A stretch of DNA of 64,000 nucleotides from Bimuria novae-zelandiae CBS 107.79 (GCA_010015655.1 ML976657.1:2161252-2225251), one strand, 5' to 3'. Positions 1 through 11,329 are shown, counted from the first letter of the stretch. Numbers and translations: made by a program. The notes: generated by a model not told the origin, from the sequence alone.

Positions 1-539
1 AGTTCTTTATCGTGTACTTTATACTATAATTCTTCTAGTGTAAACTTGTGTGCGTAGTATATAACTAGGTGCTATTTGCTGTTCTTTTCTTGCTTCGCGT
101 ATACTCTAACCGCTAGATCGCTTGCATCCGTTTTAATACGTAACGGTTTATTATCCTAGAAGTGTATAAGGACTAGTGGCGTAATGCATACTTCTTATAG
201 TGTTTAGAATACTTATTCGCATTCTTTTATCTAATTAAAAGGTTTGTCTTTCTTCGTAAGGTTCGTGAGTGGTAGTGTGATCCTAGAGTAGTCTGTAATA
301 AATTATCTGTTAAATCCCGTAAATCTAAGGAAGGCTCGTACTTCCTTAAAGTTAGTAAGTAATTTCTACTTTTTTACTTCCTTAATCTTCGAAGGACTTA
401 CTTAGATACCTTCGGTATTAATAACATGTCCTAGAAACTCTAATTCTGTGACATGGAATCTGCATTTCTTAAGTTTTAATTATAGGTTAGCGCTGTCTAG
501 CGCTTGTAGTACCGTTTATTCGTGTTATACATGATCCTT

Positions 540-830
540 CTCTTTTTTAGAGAATACTAGGATGTCGTCGAGGTAGGCAACTATAAATATGTCGAGGTAG
601 TTTCTTAGTACGTTATTAATTATTACTTAAAACGTTGCTAGTGCGTTCGTGAGTCCAAAAGGCATAACTTAGTACTCGAATAGTCCGTATCTAGTTTAAA
701 AAGCTATCTTTTACTCGTCACCTGCCACTATTCGTATGAGGTGGTGTCCGTCTCGTAGGTCGAATTATATGAATATCTTGGCTCGTCCTAGCCTGTCTCG
801 AGACTCTTATATATTTGGTAGTAGGTATCT
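540..830 (-). pseudogene. Gypsy reverse transcriptase remnant
   Basis: The minus strand carries the Gypsy RT core in one frame. A stretch reading VMPFGLTNALATF is followed about 20 codons later by [11 protein letters not shown], the YLDD catalytic box, at about 551-584. The upstream part (near 720-830) keeps the FDLRDG-type motif that precedes the core in fungal Gypsy RTs. Stops interrupt the frame at positions where family members have Trp or Gln (TGG or CAG to TAG), which is the RIP signature. Not functional. Confidence 0.85.
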
Positions 831-2689
831 ATTTTTAATTATTATATTATTTAGCCTTCTGTAGTCAATGCATGGACGTTATATTCCATTCTTTTTTATA
901 ATAAATATTAAGGGTAATGCTACTAGCGATTCTGACTTGCGTATCTATTACCTTTTAAGGGCTTTCTTTAGGAATTCGCGTGTCTATTAGAGTTCCTTTA
1001 CGCTCTATCTGTATAGTAGTCTAAAGGGTAGCGTTTTTCCTTCTTCGAGAATAATGTAATGGTCTTAGTGTGTATGCTTAGGAAGGGCATTTGCTCCTTT
1101 CTCTTCCCAAAACAAATAACTCTATTCTTTATATTTATTAGGGATATTAAGAGGTGTGCTGTTCTCTTCGTGCTTGCGCTTTATAACCTAGTGGTTCCTG
1201 CCAGCGTCTGCCAAGTTAGTTTCGTGTTTATTAACTTCTAATCGCAAGACTATATTATTAATAGCTCTCTTATCTACTATTATGCTCTATTAATACGTAG
1301 GCTTTACTTATAATGTATAATTACAGCGCTTAAAGGATAGCTCTTTCTTTTCCTAGTTAATTATAGGGTTGTGCTTCCTTAACTAGGGTAATCCTAAAAT
1401 TACGTCGTGATTAGCTTCCTTAATAATATCGAGGGTAATCGATTCCTAGTGTCTATAGATCGTGAGGGTAGTTTTAACCTCGTATTTAATCGTTGCTTTG
1501 CCAGGCATTAGTTGTCTATTCGCGACATAGATAACATAGGGTATAGCCTTCTTACGCTTATAAAGTCCTGCTCTATTAAGTGCTTTTCTTAACACATAAC
1601 TTTCCTGTGCTCCTAAGTCCAACATGGCTTTTATTCATATTTCTTTAAGCTATACTAGTAGCTTAATTAATGCCTAACTATTTATAGTATTTAGTTCTCT
1701 AAAGGCGTTTTCCCGCCTGAGCCTAGGTCTAAAAAAGACATTTTTTCTATAGGTGGCTTTATAGGCTTAAGGTGTCCTTCCTTCTTCTTCTCCTAAGGCT
1801 GCTGCTAGGCCTCTTCTAGGAGAGCTTCACTATCTTCTTCCTTTGTTATTGTTTTAATCCTAAGGGTCGTAGTCCCTTTTAGTATGCGATTAAACCCATG
1901 CTTTCCTTTTTACTCTTTGTGTTCCTTGTAGTTAGGGTGTAAGCATGTTTGCCATTTGTTTAATGCGTATTTTCTATTAACTAGTAGCAATATTACTTAG
2001 TTTAGCGCTTAGTTAAGGTGTAGAAAGTATCGCATTTCGCGCTTGTCCTAGAGGTAAACGTCACAATAGGCGATAGGGCAGTTAAACCACTCCTATCTAC
2101 ATTATTAGTATATTTAGGGAAAGTAGCTATATTCCTTAGCTTAGTAATAAATAGTATATTAATCTTCTCTATAGAGGGTCTATTATATAGTCCTATGCGT
2201 AGGATTGCGGTGGTCTAGGTCATACTGTAGTTTATAGTTTAGGATTTCGTTTAGGTACTTCTTCTTGGGGTCTTCGTGGGCGTAGCGGTGGTCCGCCATT
2301 TCTCGTGCTACTTTACTAACTAGGTTAGGTTAGTAAGCATGAAAAAATGCTTCTGCGTAGTCTTATTATTCTACTACTGTAAACCCGAAGTCTCCTTCCC
2401 TTAGTTAGTGTTTTTCTAAGAAGTTAAAAACGTTTGTCGTCTTGCTAGTGACTAGTTTATTCTAGCTAGGGTGAGGCGTAGAAGGTTAAGGCATTAGTTC
2501 CTTCTCCTTTTCTTTTTCGTCTAAACTTACGTGTGCATCCTTATAGAGTTGTAAGTTAAGTAATTCTAATCGCTCTGATTTTTTGTCGTGGATGTCGATC
2601 TGTTTAATAGCGTCTATTACCTGCCATTCTTCGTCGGTGGTTTCTTTTTTATTGATAATTAGTACGTTTAGCTGCCTAATAATCTTGTT

Positions 2690-3500
2690 CTTAGATCTAT
2701 AGTTCCTGGCTATGTGGCCTGGTTTGCCATATGTGAAGCATTTACGCGTCTCGGTCCCCTGTTATTAGGTTCCATCTAAGATACGTTAGTTAGGCTTTTG
2801 AAAGCCTATAGCCTTTCCTATTTCTTTTTCTAGGTTGTTAAACTAGACATCTTCTATAGGTTGGGGTCCGTAGTAGTTACGTTACTAGCGACGAGGTGCT
2901 TTTAATGGCGCCTTGTAAACTATAGGTGCCTGTCGTCCGAAACTAGCATTTCTTAGGTTCCTACGGAACTCTTCTTGCAAAGCAAACCACTCCCTATTAA
3001 TACGGATAGTCTCTTTGTATAGTTCTTCTAAGGTCTTTATCTTTACACTATTACGTAGGAGTTCTTCGCGCATATTGCGTTTAAGGCCTTATTTATATAT
3101 TATCTTAAGAGATTTATTCTCCTAGTTAAGTTACACTGCGTACTTACAGAACTCGACCGTGTATTTAGCTGTAAATTAGTGTTAGCGAACTATTTGGATT
3201 GCTCGTCCAGCGATAGCTATTTTGTTAGCAATTCTAAACATTTATTAAAGGCATATTTTAAAGTTATTATAGTCTTTAATAATGTCGATTGTATCGGTAT
3301 GCTTGTTAATATACTCCTTATTTTTATTATCGTAGTCTATGTCTAAGTACTTAACTAAGTAGGAATAGATTTATTCTTTAGCGCTTCTTCGCATGTAGGT
3401 TGCAGCGAAAATAACCTTCTTTTTATCTTCGAGGTCTTAGTTCTAGTCAAAGAAATAGAGGTCTAGCTATAAGAGCCATGTATTAAGGAGGGTACAATTA
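2690..3500 (-). pseudogene. Gypsy gag remnant with mutated CCHC zinc knuckle
   Basis: The stretch 2885-3073 stays open for 62 codons and reads like fungal retrotransposon gag (EELYKETIRINREWFALQ). Further left, at about 2695-2750, the nucleic-acid-binding zinc knuckle can be read as CFTYGKPGHIARNY. Its second and fourth ligands, which should be Cys, are Tyr (TGT to TAT on the coding strand), so zinc binding is lost. The first Cys and the His are intact. Both changes are G-to-A transitions. Confidence 0.8.
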
Positions 3501-3806
3501 CTATTATACAAGTCAGGTTTGTGTGCCTTGTTCTTGCTATCCCCTATAGGGGTGACATGGTTGTCCGAAGCCATGGAAGAGGTAGGGGTCCTATTAGTAT
3601 TTATATTAAGGGTGTTCAAGATGTTAAGATCCTAAAGAGATAGCTAATCCCTAAGGGGCTAAGGTTAGTTCTCGGACAGGAGTACTAGTAGGACGAGAGA
3701 GGGTAGTAGTAATAGCTTACGCGTGTTACTAGGGCGTTAGTATTAAAGGTATGTATAGCATAATCAAATTAATAAGGTTGCTTATTCAGATCCAAACAAT
3801 AGATTA

Positions 3807-5734
3807 AGTCGGGCACCCTATTTTCGGACACCCCTTATTTCCGGACAGCCCCGCAACCTCGCTCCCCCACTATACACTACAACCGAATATTAACTCTATA
3901 AAACTTAATTCTTTATTAATTTTAAAAATAATTTTCGCATCGTTTTCTCCGTCTTCGAATAGCTAGATATATAGAAGAAGATGTCCAGAATGCACTTATA
4001 GACCTCAAATCTAGGGTCGCTTTAGCCACTACTACCACTCGGCATAGTGTACCACGCACTACTCTTCGCCGCCACTTTAATAGTGCCTAATTTTATAGGC
4101 ATGCCCACGAAGGTGCATAGCGACTTACACCTATTTAAGAAGAGCACCTAGAGAAATAGATTCTCTAGTAAGAGGCCCTTAGTTACGCGCTAACGCATGC
4201 GCAAGTGCGAGCTATTATAATTATTATTTTTAAGTAAGAAGGTAACTATAAGAACCTAGGGAAGAAGTAGACTAGCTACTTCTTACAGCGCCACCCCGCT
4301 ATTAAGTTAAAGTTAGGTCGCCAAACTAGCTAGGAACGCATAAATAAGGCCACTCTAGAAAATATTAGGTACTTGTTTAACCTATACGAAACTATAAGCT
4401 GGATCCCCCCTTAGCGCAGGTACAACGCCGATAAGGGCGGTATTATAAAGGGCTAGGGAGTTAATAGGCTTGTTATAGGCTCCTCACAGGAGAACCCTAA
4501 CGCCGTACTAGTTAAGACAATAAATTACTATACGTAGACCTCTATAGTAGAGTGTATCTCTGCGCTTGGCGTCGTTCTGGACCCCCTTATTATCTTTAAG
4601 GCCAAGAGCATCCAGGAGCAGTGGTTTAAGCGGGAGTTTTTAGCTTAGAATCCTAGCTAGCATGTTACCTTCTCGTAAAATAGATAGACGAGTAATAACA
4701 TCGCTATTAAGTGGCTAGAGAAGGTGTTTTTGCCCTAGACTAAGCTAGACAATCTGTCTAAGGCACAGTTGCTTATCGTGGACAGCTATAGTAGTTATAC
4801 CTTAGATATGTTTATAGCTATATATTACCTAAATAATGTCTACTTGGTCTTTTTCCCTGCCCATACTTCACATATACTCTAGCCTTTAGATCTGGGCTGT
4901 TTCTCGAGCCTAAAGGCAGCGTATCGGCGCTTCGTCGGCGAATATATGGCTTAGACGGATTATACGAAGCTTAGGAAGGCTAAGTTTCTCAAATTTTATA
5001 TAGAAGCGCGTAAAATTAGTCTTTAAGAGCAGTGCGTCCAATCCGGGTGGAAGGCAACAGGGCTATACCCTAAGAGCGTAAACAAGCCCTTAGGTTCTCG
5101 CTAGGTGGTGGTTCGCGAACGGCCGTCCACACCACCCCCTTCTACCAAGGATATCAGGACGCCAAAACGCGACAAGGATGTTGTAAAGCTGTTTTCTAGA
5201 AAGGACTTCTCACTAACTACACAACGATGTATTCGGCTTACTACCACAGCGTTTAACTATACCTTAATAGTAATTACTATATAAGATTATGAGATTGCTT
5301 CCTTGCACGAGTAGCTTAAACAAGCTAACCTACTAAAACGTCGCAAAGTTGTAACTAATCTAAATAATTTCTTCGCGAATCTTGTAGAGGTTCTCTCTTA
5401 AACTAATCAAGATCCTTCTTAACGTGTTAGCAAGGTGAGAAGTGCAAAGTAAGAGGTTATTATTATAAAAGAGGAAAGTAGCTCTAATAAGGAAGTAGAG
5501 TAATTATTAGTTTAACGCTTAGCACGGAATTAATAACTAACACGATAGTATCTTAATCGTGATTTAAGTGTAGACAAAGAAAGCGATTAAAATGCTTTAA
5601 ATATAATTTTTTTAATATTTTTACAAATTTATTTCACGAAGTTATAAGCACATTTACAACCTAGATTAGTAGCAGCGGCGAAATTTGGTGGGGTGTTCGA
5701 AAATGGGGGGTGTCCGAAAATAGGGTGCCTAACT
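3807..5734 (+). mobile_element. Fot1/pogo-type Tc1-mariner transposon in the Gypsy LTR
   Basis: This is a 1928 bp element flanked by TA dinucleotides (3805-3806 and 5735-5736), the expected TSD. Its inverted repeats start AGTCGGGCACCC at the left and AGTTAGGCACCC (reverse complement) at the right and extend through a GGACACCCC-rich segment for roughly 35-45 bp with a few transitions. The AGT start and length fit the Fot1 group. Deleting it plus one TA restores an uninterrupted LTR like the copy at 9792, so the insertion post-dates the Gypsy insertion. Confidence 0.92.
3950..5520 (+). pseudogene. Fot1/pogo transposase remnant (HTH_psq + DDE)
   Basis: The plus strand reads as a pogo-family transposase with many stops. 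An N-terminal psq/HTH-like part (near 3965-4090) is followed by the DDE domain. The first acidic position lies in YNADKGG (near 4427), the second in LLIVDSYSSYT (near 4770; family members have DGHGSH here, so Gly to Ser and His to Tyr are RIP-type changes), and the third in PLDLGCFSSLKAAYRR (near 4890-4935). A residual C-terminal region runs to about 5510. Inactive. Confidence 0.85.
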
Positions 5735-6008
5735 TAATAAACAGGTTAAACACGAATGCCTTAAAGGTATTCGTGTGGGTTTATATATAAAAGGGGTAAA
5801 CCTTACTGTCTATCTCTCTTTCTACTGTCCCTAGATTCCGATGGATGGTCGCGCCGTCCGTGGATGGTACACCTTCCACAATCTTGGCAGGATGGTATGT
5901 CTTGGCAGGATGGTATATCACGTGACCTCGGTTACGCGACCCTGCCGAGTGTCACTTCCACTAAGGCCTGTTGGTCCTCCGCGTTCCATACATGTTTAGA
6001 TCCTAACA

Positions 6009-6240
6009 TAGGCCTATAAAATATAAAGTTAACTTTAAAAGCGTATTAAAATATATAAATTAGGTAGTAAGAATATCTTAAAGCCTTTTAATAAAGCTAT
6101 TAAGAAAAAACAGCTTTAGCGTAAGGCTATAGATATTAATAAAATCTTATTTATTATATCCGCCTTAGAGCCGCGCAGCAGCTAAATAATTAGAATATTA
6201 AGGAAATATTTATAATTTAAGTAGCTAGTAATTATCTATA
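6009..6240. other. AT-rich sequence between Gypsy LTR and pogo element
   Basis: This is 232 bp of strongly AT-rich, TpA-rich DNA with no recognisable motif. It is presumably RIP-degraded host or older transposon sequence into which the Gypsy element inserted. Confidence 0.5.
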
Positions 6241-8349
6241 ACGTGTCCGTGCACCCAATGCACGGATTCAGCCAATACACGCCGAACACCATAAACGCTC
6301 TATTAGAAATAAGGCTGCAGAACCACCCACAAACAATATTATTATAAGATTTTCTACTAGGATAGTAAATCGATAGCTGCGATTCATTTGCACTATTTAA
6401 ATCTATCTGGAAGCTTGACGTCGCGGCCGCTCCGTGTGGATTTGGTTGGGGCAGCAGATGCGCCCTTTGAGGCCTCCCCAACATCCGTAGCATTAACAAC
6501 ACGTTTCTGACGCTTTCTGCTCTGTGGAGATGGCTGAGAAGCTTTTCTCTTACTCCTTTAGGATAGTTGTAGAGCCTTTTTAGCGTTATTGGCAGACTTC
6601 TGGGCAGTGCGCTGAGCTGCCTTTTCAGCTCTCTCCTTCTCCTTTGCCTTCTTTACTGCCTCTCTCGCTGCACGCTTTTCTTGCTAGATTTTCTCCTTGT
6701 ATAGCTTAGCTGCCTTCTTTAGCTTTACTATCTCTACTTTTTAAAGCTGCTGCTGCTTATCCTTTTGCTCCTTAATTAATTAATAATAACGTGCCTCCCT
6801 TACTTTCCTTAGTAACTATAAGATAGCCCTACCATGATACTCCTAGCGCTGTTAAAGGTCTAGAGCTTTGCTCTTCTTATTACGCTTCTTCTTAATAAAT
6901 AGCGCCTGCCTAAGCCCATCGTTGTCATGCTTAAGCAGCTCATTTTCAACAGATAGGTGGTGGAGTGATTAACGAAGCTTCTGTGTATCCTTACTACTTT
7001 AATCACTTACTACAGAGCGTACAAGCCTATCCATCTTTCTCCAGTTATAATCGCTAAGCCCTGATAAGGAGCTATTGCCTGATTCTTAATCCTAGGTGAA
7101 CCTATTAAGGATAGGGTCAGGATTAGGTGGCGATATACCTGTGGCTCTAAAAGAGCTAAGGATAGTTAATTCCTTAAAAGAGGCCTTCCACGCATTCTAG
7201 AATAGGGGAAAGAAGTCGCCTTTAGTGATAGAAGCTAGGCCCTAGCTTCTATAAAGGTATCTTAATAGCTCTACTAAGTAGGCTATTAATAGAGGCTTGA
7301 ACATCGCAACATCAAGTAGCTAAAGTGTATAAGTTAAATAAGGAGGCAGGACAGCAAGCAGGATTCTATTCTAATTATAGTAGTTAATAAAGTCTATAGT
7401 AATATAAGATCCGTAGCCGTCCACAATTAAAAGTTAATATAATCGTTAAGCCTTCTCTTTTATACAGCGATTAAACACCTGCTCAAGCCAGGCAAGCCCG
7501 ATATCGTTGTTCGTCCAGCCAGAGGATAATAAGGTAATAAAGACTTCATAATATCCTGCCTTAATATCCTCTACCCAGCTTGATTGGATGTCCTTGTTGG
7601 CAGCCTCATAGATAAGGCTTGGCGGCAAAGCTGATCCATCAGCGCAGATACATGCTAGGAGCGTGATCCACGCGCGATTGCCATCCTGGAGTGATGCCCT
7701 AACCTCCTTCTTCTCCCACATTCGTCTGCTGAATATCCTCTTTGTTCTACCAACGATACCGATCAGGACACCTTTTTTATCCATATTGTAGATATGACGA
7801 GGATCTATGCGATATTGATCGATCTTGCTGTGTACAAGGTTGAAATAGAGGCGATATTTATCCACTGAATCAGCTTTGTGGCGATTGCTGTCCATGCCGA
7901 CGGTCCATTGCGAGATGAGATGAATGCTGTGTTGGTTGATAAAGCGGGTAACCCAGCTCTCGCTGACTGGCTCCTTTGCTATCGTCGAGGCAAAATTCTG
8001 TATCATCTCTCTAGGAGGAGGTATATGTCTCTCTGTGAGCCTTTTAATATATCGTACAAGCTCCTGCTCTTGCTGTGGGTTGAGCTTTCGCTGATTGATT
8101 GTGTTGGCTGCACGCGTCGCGGTAACACCTCGGTGCCTTCGTGAGAGTATAGATCGATTAACACCATATCTAGTAGCAATTTCTATATATGAAAAATCTT
8201 CTCCTGGTTCTCGCGATTCGATCTCATCTATCGCAGCTTGAATTGGATCCATATTGGTGGAGTTATCGCGTGTTGAAAGTAGGGAGTTTTGACGCGTCGG
8301 ATGTTCGGCGTGCATTGGCTGAATCCGTGCATTGGGTGCACGGACACGT
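6241..8349 (-). mobile_element. pogo/Fot1-type Tc1-mariner transposon
   Basis: This is a 2109 bp element with inverted repeats of about 48 bp (ACGTGTCCGTGCACCCAATG...), two mismatches between the ends, and TA TSDs at 6239-6240 and 8350-8351. The transposase is on the minus strand. RIP damage is uneven: 7446-8349 and about 6390-6540 are nearly clean, while 6540-7445 is heavily mutated. Confidence 0.92.
6393..8252 (-). pseudogene. pogo-type transposase, interrupted
   Basis: This is a DDE transposase of the pogo/CENP-B-like group. The likely start is the ATG at 8252 (MDPIQAAIDEIESREPGEDF, a usual beginning for fungal pogo transposases). From there the frame is open to the TAA at 7446: psq-type HTH (residues about 5-50), Tc5/CENP-B-type HTH (about 60-125), and the start of the DDE domain with YNMDKKG. 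Beyond 7446 the same frame continues with stops. It shows LLIVDGYGSY for the second acidic motif, LQLLDVAMFKPL for the third, and an intact C-terminus RSGRDVKLPDRFK before the TAG at 6393-6395. The first and last codons are in the same frame, so the damage is nonsense and missense only. About 619 codons; not functional. Confidence 0.85.
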
Positions 8350-8351
8350 TA

Positions 8352-8540
8352 GGCCTTAGAGACCTTAACTCTAAAAAATCTCGTGATAATATTAATTGTG
8401 GGTGGCTTAGTAGCCTCATGTTGCTGGCCGAGCGATTATGTTGGGGTGGCGCGTTCGGTGACGCGGCGCGCCAACTGCCAAGCTACGGTAATGCTCGCCT
8501 ATTATGTCGTCATCATTGTTAACGTTACAACGGACGTGTT
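8352..8540. other. Host spacer between pogo element and Harbinger insertion
   Basis: This is 189 bp with balanced base composition and little RIP. It is the left flank of the piggyBac-like element whose left end is now at 18624, displaced by the Harbinger insertion. A piece at about 8371-8408 resembles, in inverted orientation, the subterminal sequence of the pogo element at about 6320-6357. No gene seen. Confidence 0.5.
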
Positions 8541-9320
8541 TTAGGGCCTGTTTGGTGGCCGTAATCTCAACCTTGATTTCATCTCACTATACTAAAAGTG
8601 GGTAGACTAAGATGAAATTAATGTCGTGTTTAGTTTAAGCGTAATCTTAATATTATAAATAAAGGTCCTATCTTATAAAATAGCCCTAGCTAAATTAACC
8701 CTTACTAGTGCTAATAAGATACTTATTTATACCTATTTAGGCGCGAAATTATAATCTTAACTAAGCTTAAGGTCTTAAGCTTAATCTTATATAATCTTAG
8801 CGTTTTTAACCTTTACAACGCTTAGCAAAGAGAGCCTTATAGGCCTTATAAAAGTGTTAATAGTAATAACTTTAGTATTAATTAACGCCGCTAAGACAGC
8901 CGCCACCCCCCCTACAGGGGTGAATAAGTGTAAAGACGATATGTGTTTGGGGGCGGCATGGCTAGCCAGGTGCCTCGCCAACGACTTATATTTATATAAG
9001 GAGACCTGACTGCGGCGGAGGGCGTTCGAATAGCTCGTCGAGCACTGTAGGCCACACGTTAGAAATGGCCGAACGATTGAGGTAGAGGAAAAAGTACTTA
9101 CCTTTCTATACGTCTGCGCACAGGGCGCTGGCTGGCGGGAAGCTAAGCACTACTATAGGCACTTATTAAGCACGATTACTACGTACGTATATAGAAACTT
9201 GGCTTAACTTTAGCTAACGCTAGTAGCAACTTTTATAAAGTCTTTACTATAGTACTTTAACTATACTTAGAAGTAGTATAGTTACCCTCTAGCGACGTCC
9301 TAGAGGCCATTTATAATAAC

Positions 9321-9747
9321 TGTTAAGATCCGATCTTACAGGCACTTGGCTAGGCTCCAGAGCGCCTATGGTCTTATGGTGACCAATGGAGGTACAGTAC
9401 CTGGAGGTCACGTAACTGCTCGCTGCGCTCGACTCGAGCAAGTCAAGCAGACGCAGAAGCCAAGACCTCTGCTCGCTGCGCTCGACTCGAGCATGTCGAG
9501 CAGGACAAGTATATAGGAACGCAAGAAGGAGTCTCTCTTCTACTTATATTTAACCTGTTTATTAATCTATTGTTTAGATCTAAATAAGCAACCTTGTTAA
9601 TTTGATTATACTATATATACCTTTAATACTAACGCCCTTAGTGACAGGCGCAAGCTATCACTATAACCCTCTCTCGTCCTACTAGTACTCCTGCCCGAGA
9701 ACCAACCTTAGCCCCTTAGAGAATAGCTACCTCTTTGGATCTTAACA
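9321..9747 (-). repeat. Solo Gypsy-type LTR (hairpin subfamily), minus orientation
   Basis: This is a 427 bp LTR with TGTTAAGATC and GATCTTAACA ends, flanked by a perfect 5-bp TSD ATAAC (9316-9320, 9748-9752). Read on the minus strand, its first segment matches the other LTRs of this group. Its distal half differs and contains two copies of a GC-rich palindromic module at about 9418-9453 and 9471-9505. Inserted in the Harbinger transposase. Confidence 0.92.
9418..9505. repeat. Two copies of a palindromic GC-rich module
   Basis: The motif GCTCGCTGCGCTCGACTCGA followed by GCAWGTCRAGCAG occurs twice, about 53 bp apart. Each can fold into a stem-loop (CTGCTCG... against ...CGAGCAG). A related single copy is in the LTR at 31639-32013, near 31880-31918. 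It stands out against the surrounding AT-rich, RIP-mutated DNA. Confidence 0.8.
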
Positions 9748-9791
9748 ATAACCTAAAACGTATACCGTTTTTTAAGGATTACGTAGGAGCT

Positions 9792-10249
9792 TGTTAAGAT
9801 CCCAAAGAGGTAGCTATTCTCTAAGGGGCTAAGGTTGGTTCTCGGGCAGGAGTACTGGTAGGACGAAAGAGGGTTGTAGTAATAGCTTGCGCCTGTCACT
9901 AAGGGCGTTAGTATTAAAGGTGTGTATAGCATAATTAAATTAACAAGATTGCTTATTCAGATCTAAACGATAGATTAATAAACAGGTTAAACACGAATGC
10001 CTTAAGGGTATTCGTGTAGGTTAATATATAAGAGGGGTAAACCTTACTATCTATCTCTCTTTCTATCGTCCCTAGATTCCGATAGATGGTCGCGCCGTCT
10101 GTGGATGGTGCACCTTCCATAATCTTGGCAGGATAGTATGTCTTAGCTAGATGGTACATCACGTGACCTTGGTTACGCGACCCCGCCAAGTGTCACTTCC
10201 ACTAAGGCCCGTTGGTCCTCCGCGTTCCATACATGTTCAGATCCCAACA
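9792..10249 (+). repeat. Solo Gypsy-type LTR (same subfamily as 3622-6008)
   Basis: This is a 458 bp intact LTR, TGTTAAGATC to ATCCCAACA, with a perfect 5-bp TSD GAGCT (9787-9791 and 10250-10254). It matches the interrupted LTR of the left-edge Gypsy element throughout. The 78-codon open stretch within it is non-coding LTR sequence. Confidence 0.95.
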
Positions 10250-11115
10250 GAGCTCTAGACGGGTTAAATTTTAAAGTCTATATACTAGCTAAGAACTAAA
10301 AGCGATACTAAAACTACTATAAATACCTATTATAGAACGTGTTAGTAGCTATTAATTTTAACATAAACTTCGTATACGTACTAGCTAGCTAGGAGGGTAG
10401 TACTTATAATAGTTAGGTATTAAAGAACGCTCGCCGACGGGGATTTATAGCTCTACTAGGTAAGTATTACCTAGCTAACGCTAGGTATACGAATAGTAAT
10501 ATTACCCTTGTATTGTACCGCGGCGTACGGTATTACCTTTAAGAAATGGCGTAGGTGCCAGATAGACGGCCGCAGACGCTAGAAGAGCTATTTAACTATT
10601 ATTATTTATTACTAAGAAATATTATTAAGTAGTACTTTAGCGTCTTTAAGCGTTGCTAGCGGGTTTTTAATAGGCCTTATAAGTTTAATATAAAGACTTA
10701 GGTTAAGCTCGTATACGCCCTTATAGCTATACATAACTTAATTAATAAAGAGGATAGTGTTAAGGAGGATTTTAACACGTTACTAGCGTATGCGCATAAG
10801 CGTTATAAGAACTTCTTTTAAGAGGTTGTAGTTATAGAAGACTAGTAACTAATAGAAAACCTTAATAGGACGCTACTACGTAAGGTAATAGCGATAGAGA
10901 TATAGGCGTCGTATAGACAAGTAATTTAAGAAAGTAAAGTGTAAAGGAGAAGGAGCAAGCTACGTAGGTAGAGAGACTTTATAGTAACGTTGCGTTAAGA
11001 AGCTTAAAAATCTCTAGGTTAAACGCTTTAAGTAAGAGCACTTTAATCTATTACGCTAGAATATTAGCTACGTAAGGCGTAGTATACGTATTTTTTAGAG
11101 TAGTATATCTACTAG

Positions 11116-11317
11116 TGTCGGGAGGACTTGTTGCACTAGTGCTGAAAGGAAATACTTAATAACGAGTTACATTAGGTTAATTGATGCTTGTTTTCTCGTT
11201 CTATCTACTAAGGATTAAAGTACATCGCGGGGTATGGAAGCTAGTCCCATATGGGGCTCGCTCCACACATATAGTGTTTTGCAACACGATAGAGGCCTTA
11301 AGGTTATTAATCCAACA
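11116..11317 (-). repeat. 3' LTR of Copia copy A
   Basis: 202 bp LTR, nearly identical to 17025-17226 apart from transitions, and 3 bp shorter than the LTRs of copy B owing to a small CT-repeat difference. Confidence 0.95.
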
Positions 11318-11329
11318 CTGGAAGTCTTT

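Larger units (their letters stand above)
1..6008 (-). mobile_element. Ty3/Gypsy LTR retrotransposon, partial, RIP-degraded
   Basis: The element is coded on the minus strand and leaves the window at base 1. Its 5' LTR is the right-hand one (3622-6008, interrupted by a Fot1-type transposon). Reading leftward, gag lies near 3500-2650, a protease-like stretch follows, and reverse transcriptase lies near 830-540. The open remnants are short and full of TAA/TAG, as expected after RIP. The left LTR and left TSD lie outside the window, so total size is unknown. The five bases after the LTR (6009-6013, TAGGC) should be the right TSD. Classification as Gypsy rests on the RT motif and the gag zinc knuckle; integrase was not seen because it lies off-window. 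Confidence 0.85.
3622..6008. repeat. 5' LTR of the Gypsy element, split by a Fot1-type transposon
   Basis: The LTR begins TGTTAAGATC at 3622 and ends ATCCTAACA at 6008. After removing the insertion 3807-5734 and one TA, it is about 457 bp, matching the intact solo LTR at 9792-10249 along its whole length. Both copies share the segment of about 190 bp found in all related LTRs here and the same distinctive 3' part carrying two copies of a CTTGGCAGGATGGTAT-like motif (near 5882-5915). Confidence 0.9.
9060..11115 (+). pseudogene. Harbinger DDE transposase remnant, split by two solo LTRs
   Basis: The piece 9060-9315 reads as the N-terminal part (CAQGAGWREAKHYYRHLLST-like, a helix-turn-helix region). 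After two solo LTRs the frame resumes at about 10255-10790 with recognisable DDE_Tnp_4 motifs: NFNINFVYVLASWEGS, GKYYLANARYTNS, LYRGVRYYL and LFNYYYLLLRNII followed by an FSVFKRC segment. These correspond to the second and third catalytic blocks of PIF/Harbinger nucleases. Many TAG/TAA codons sit where Trp/Gln are expected. The remainder to 11115 has no clear motif. Inactive. Confidence 0.75.

Noticed and set aside
9953..10189. 78-codon minus frame
   Set aside because: Lies wholly within a solo LTR (9792-10249).
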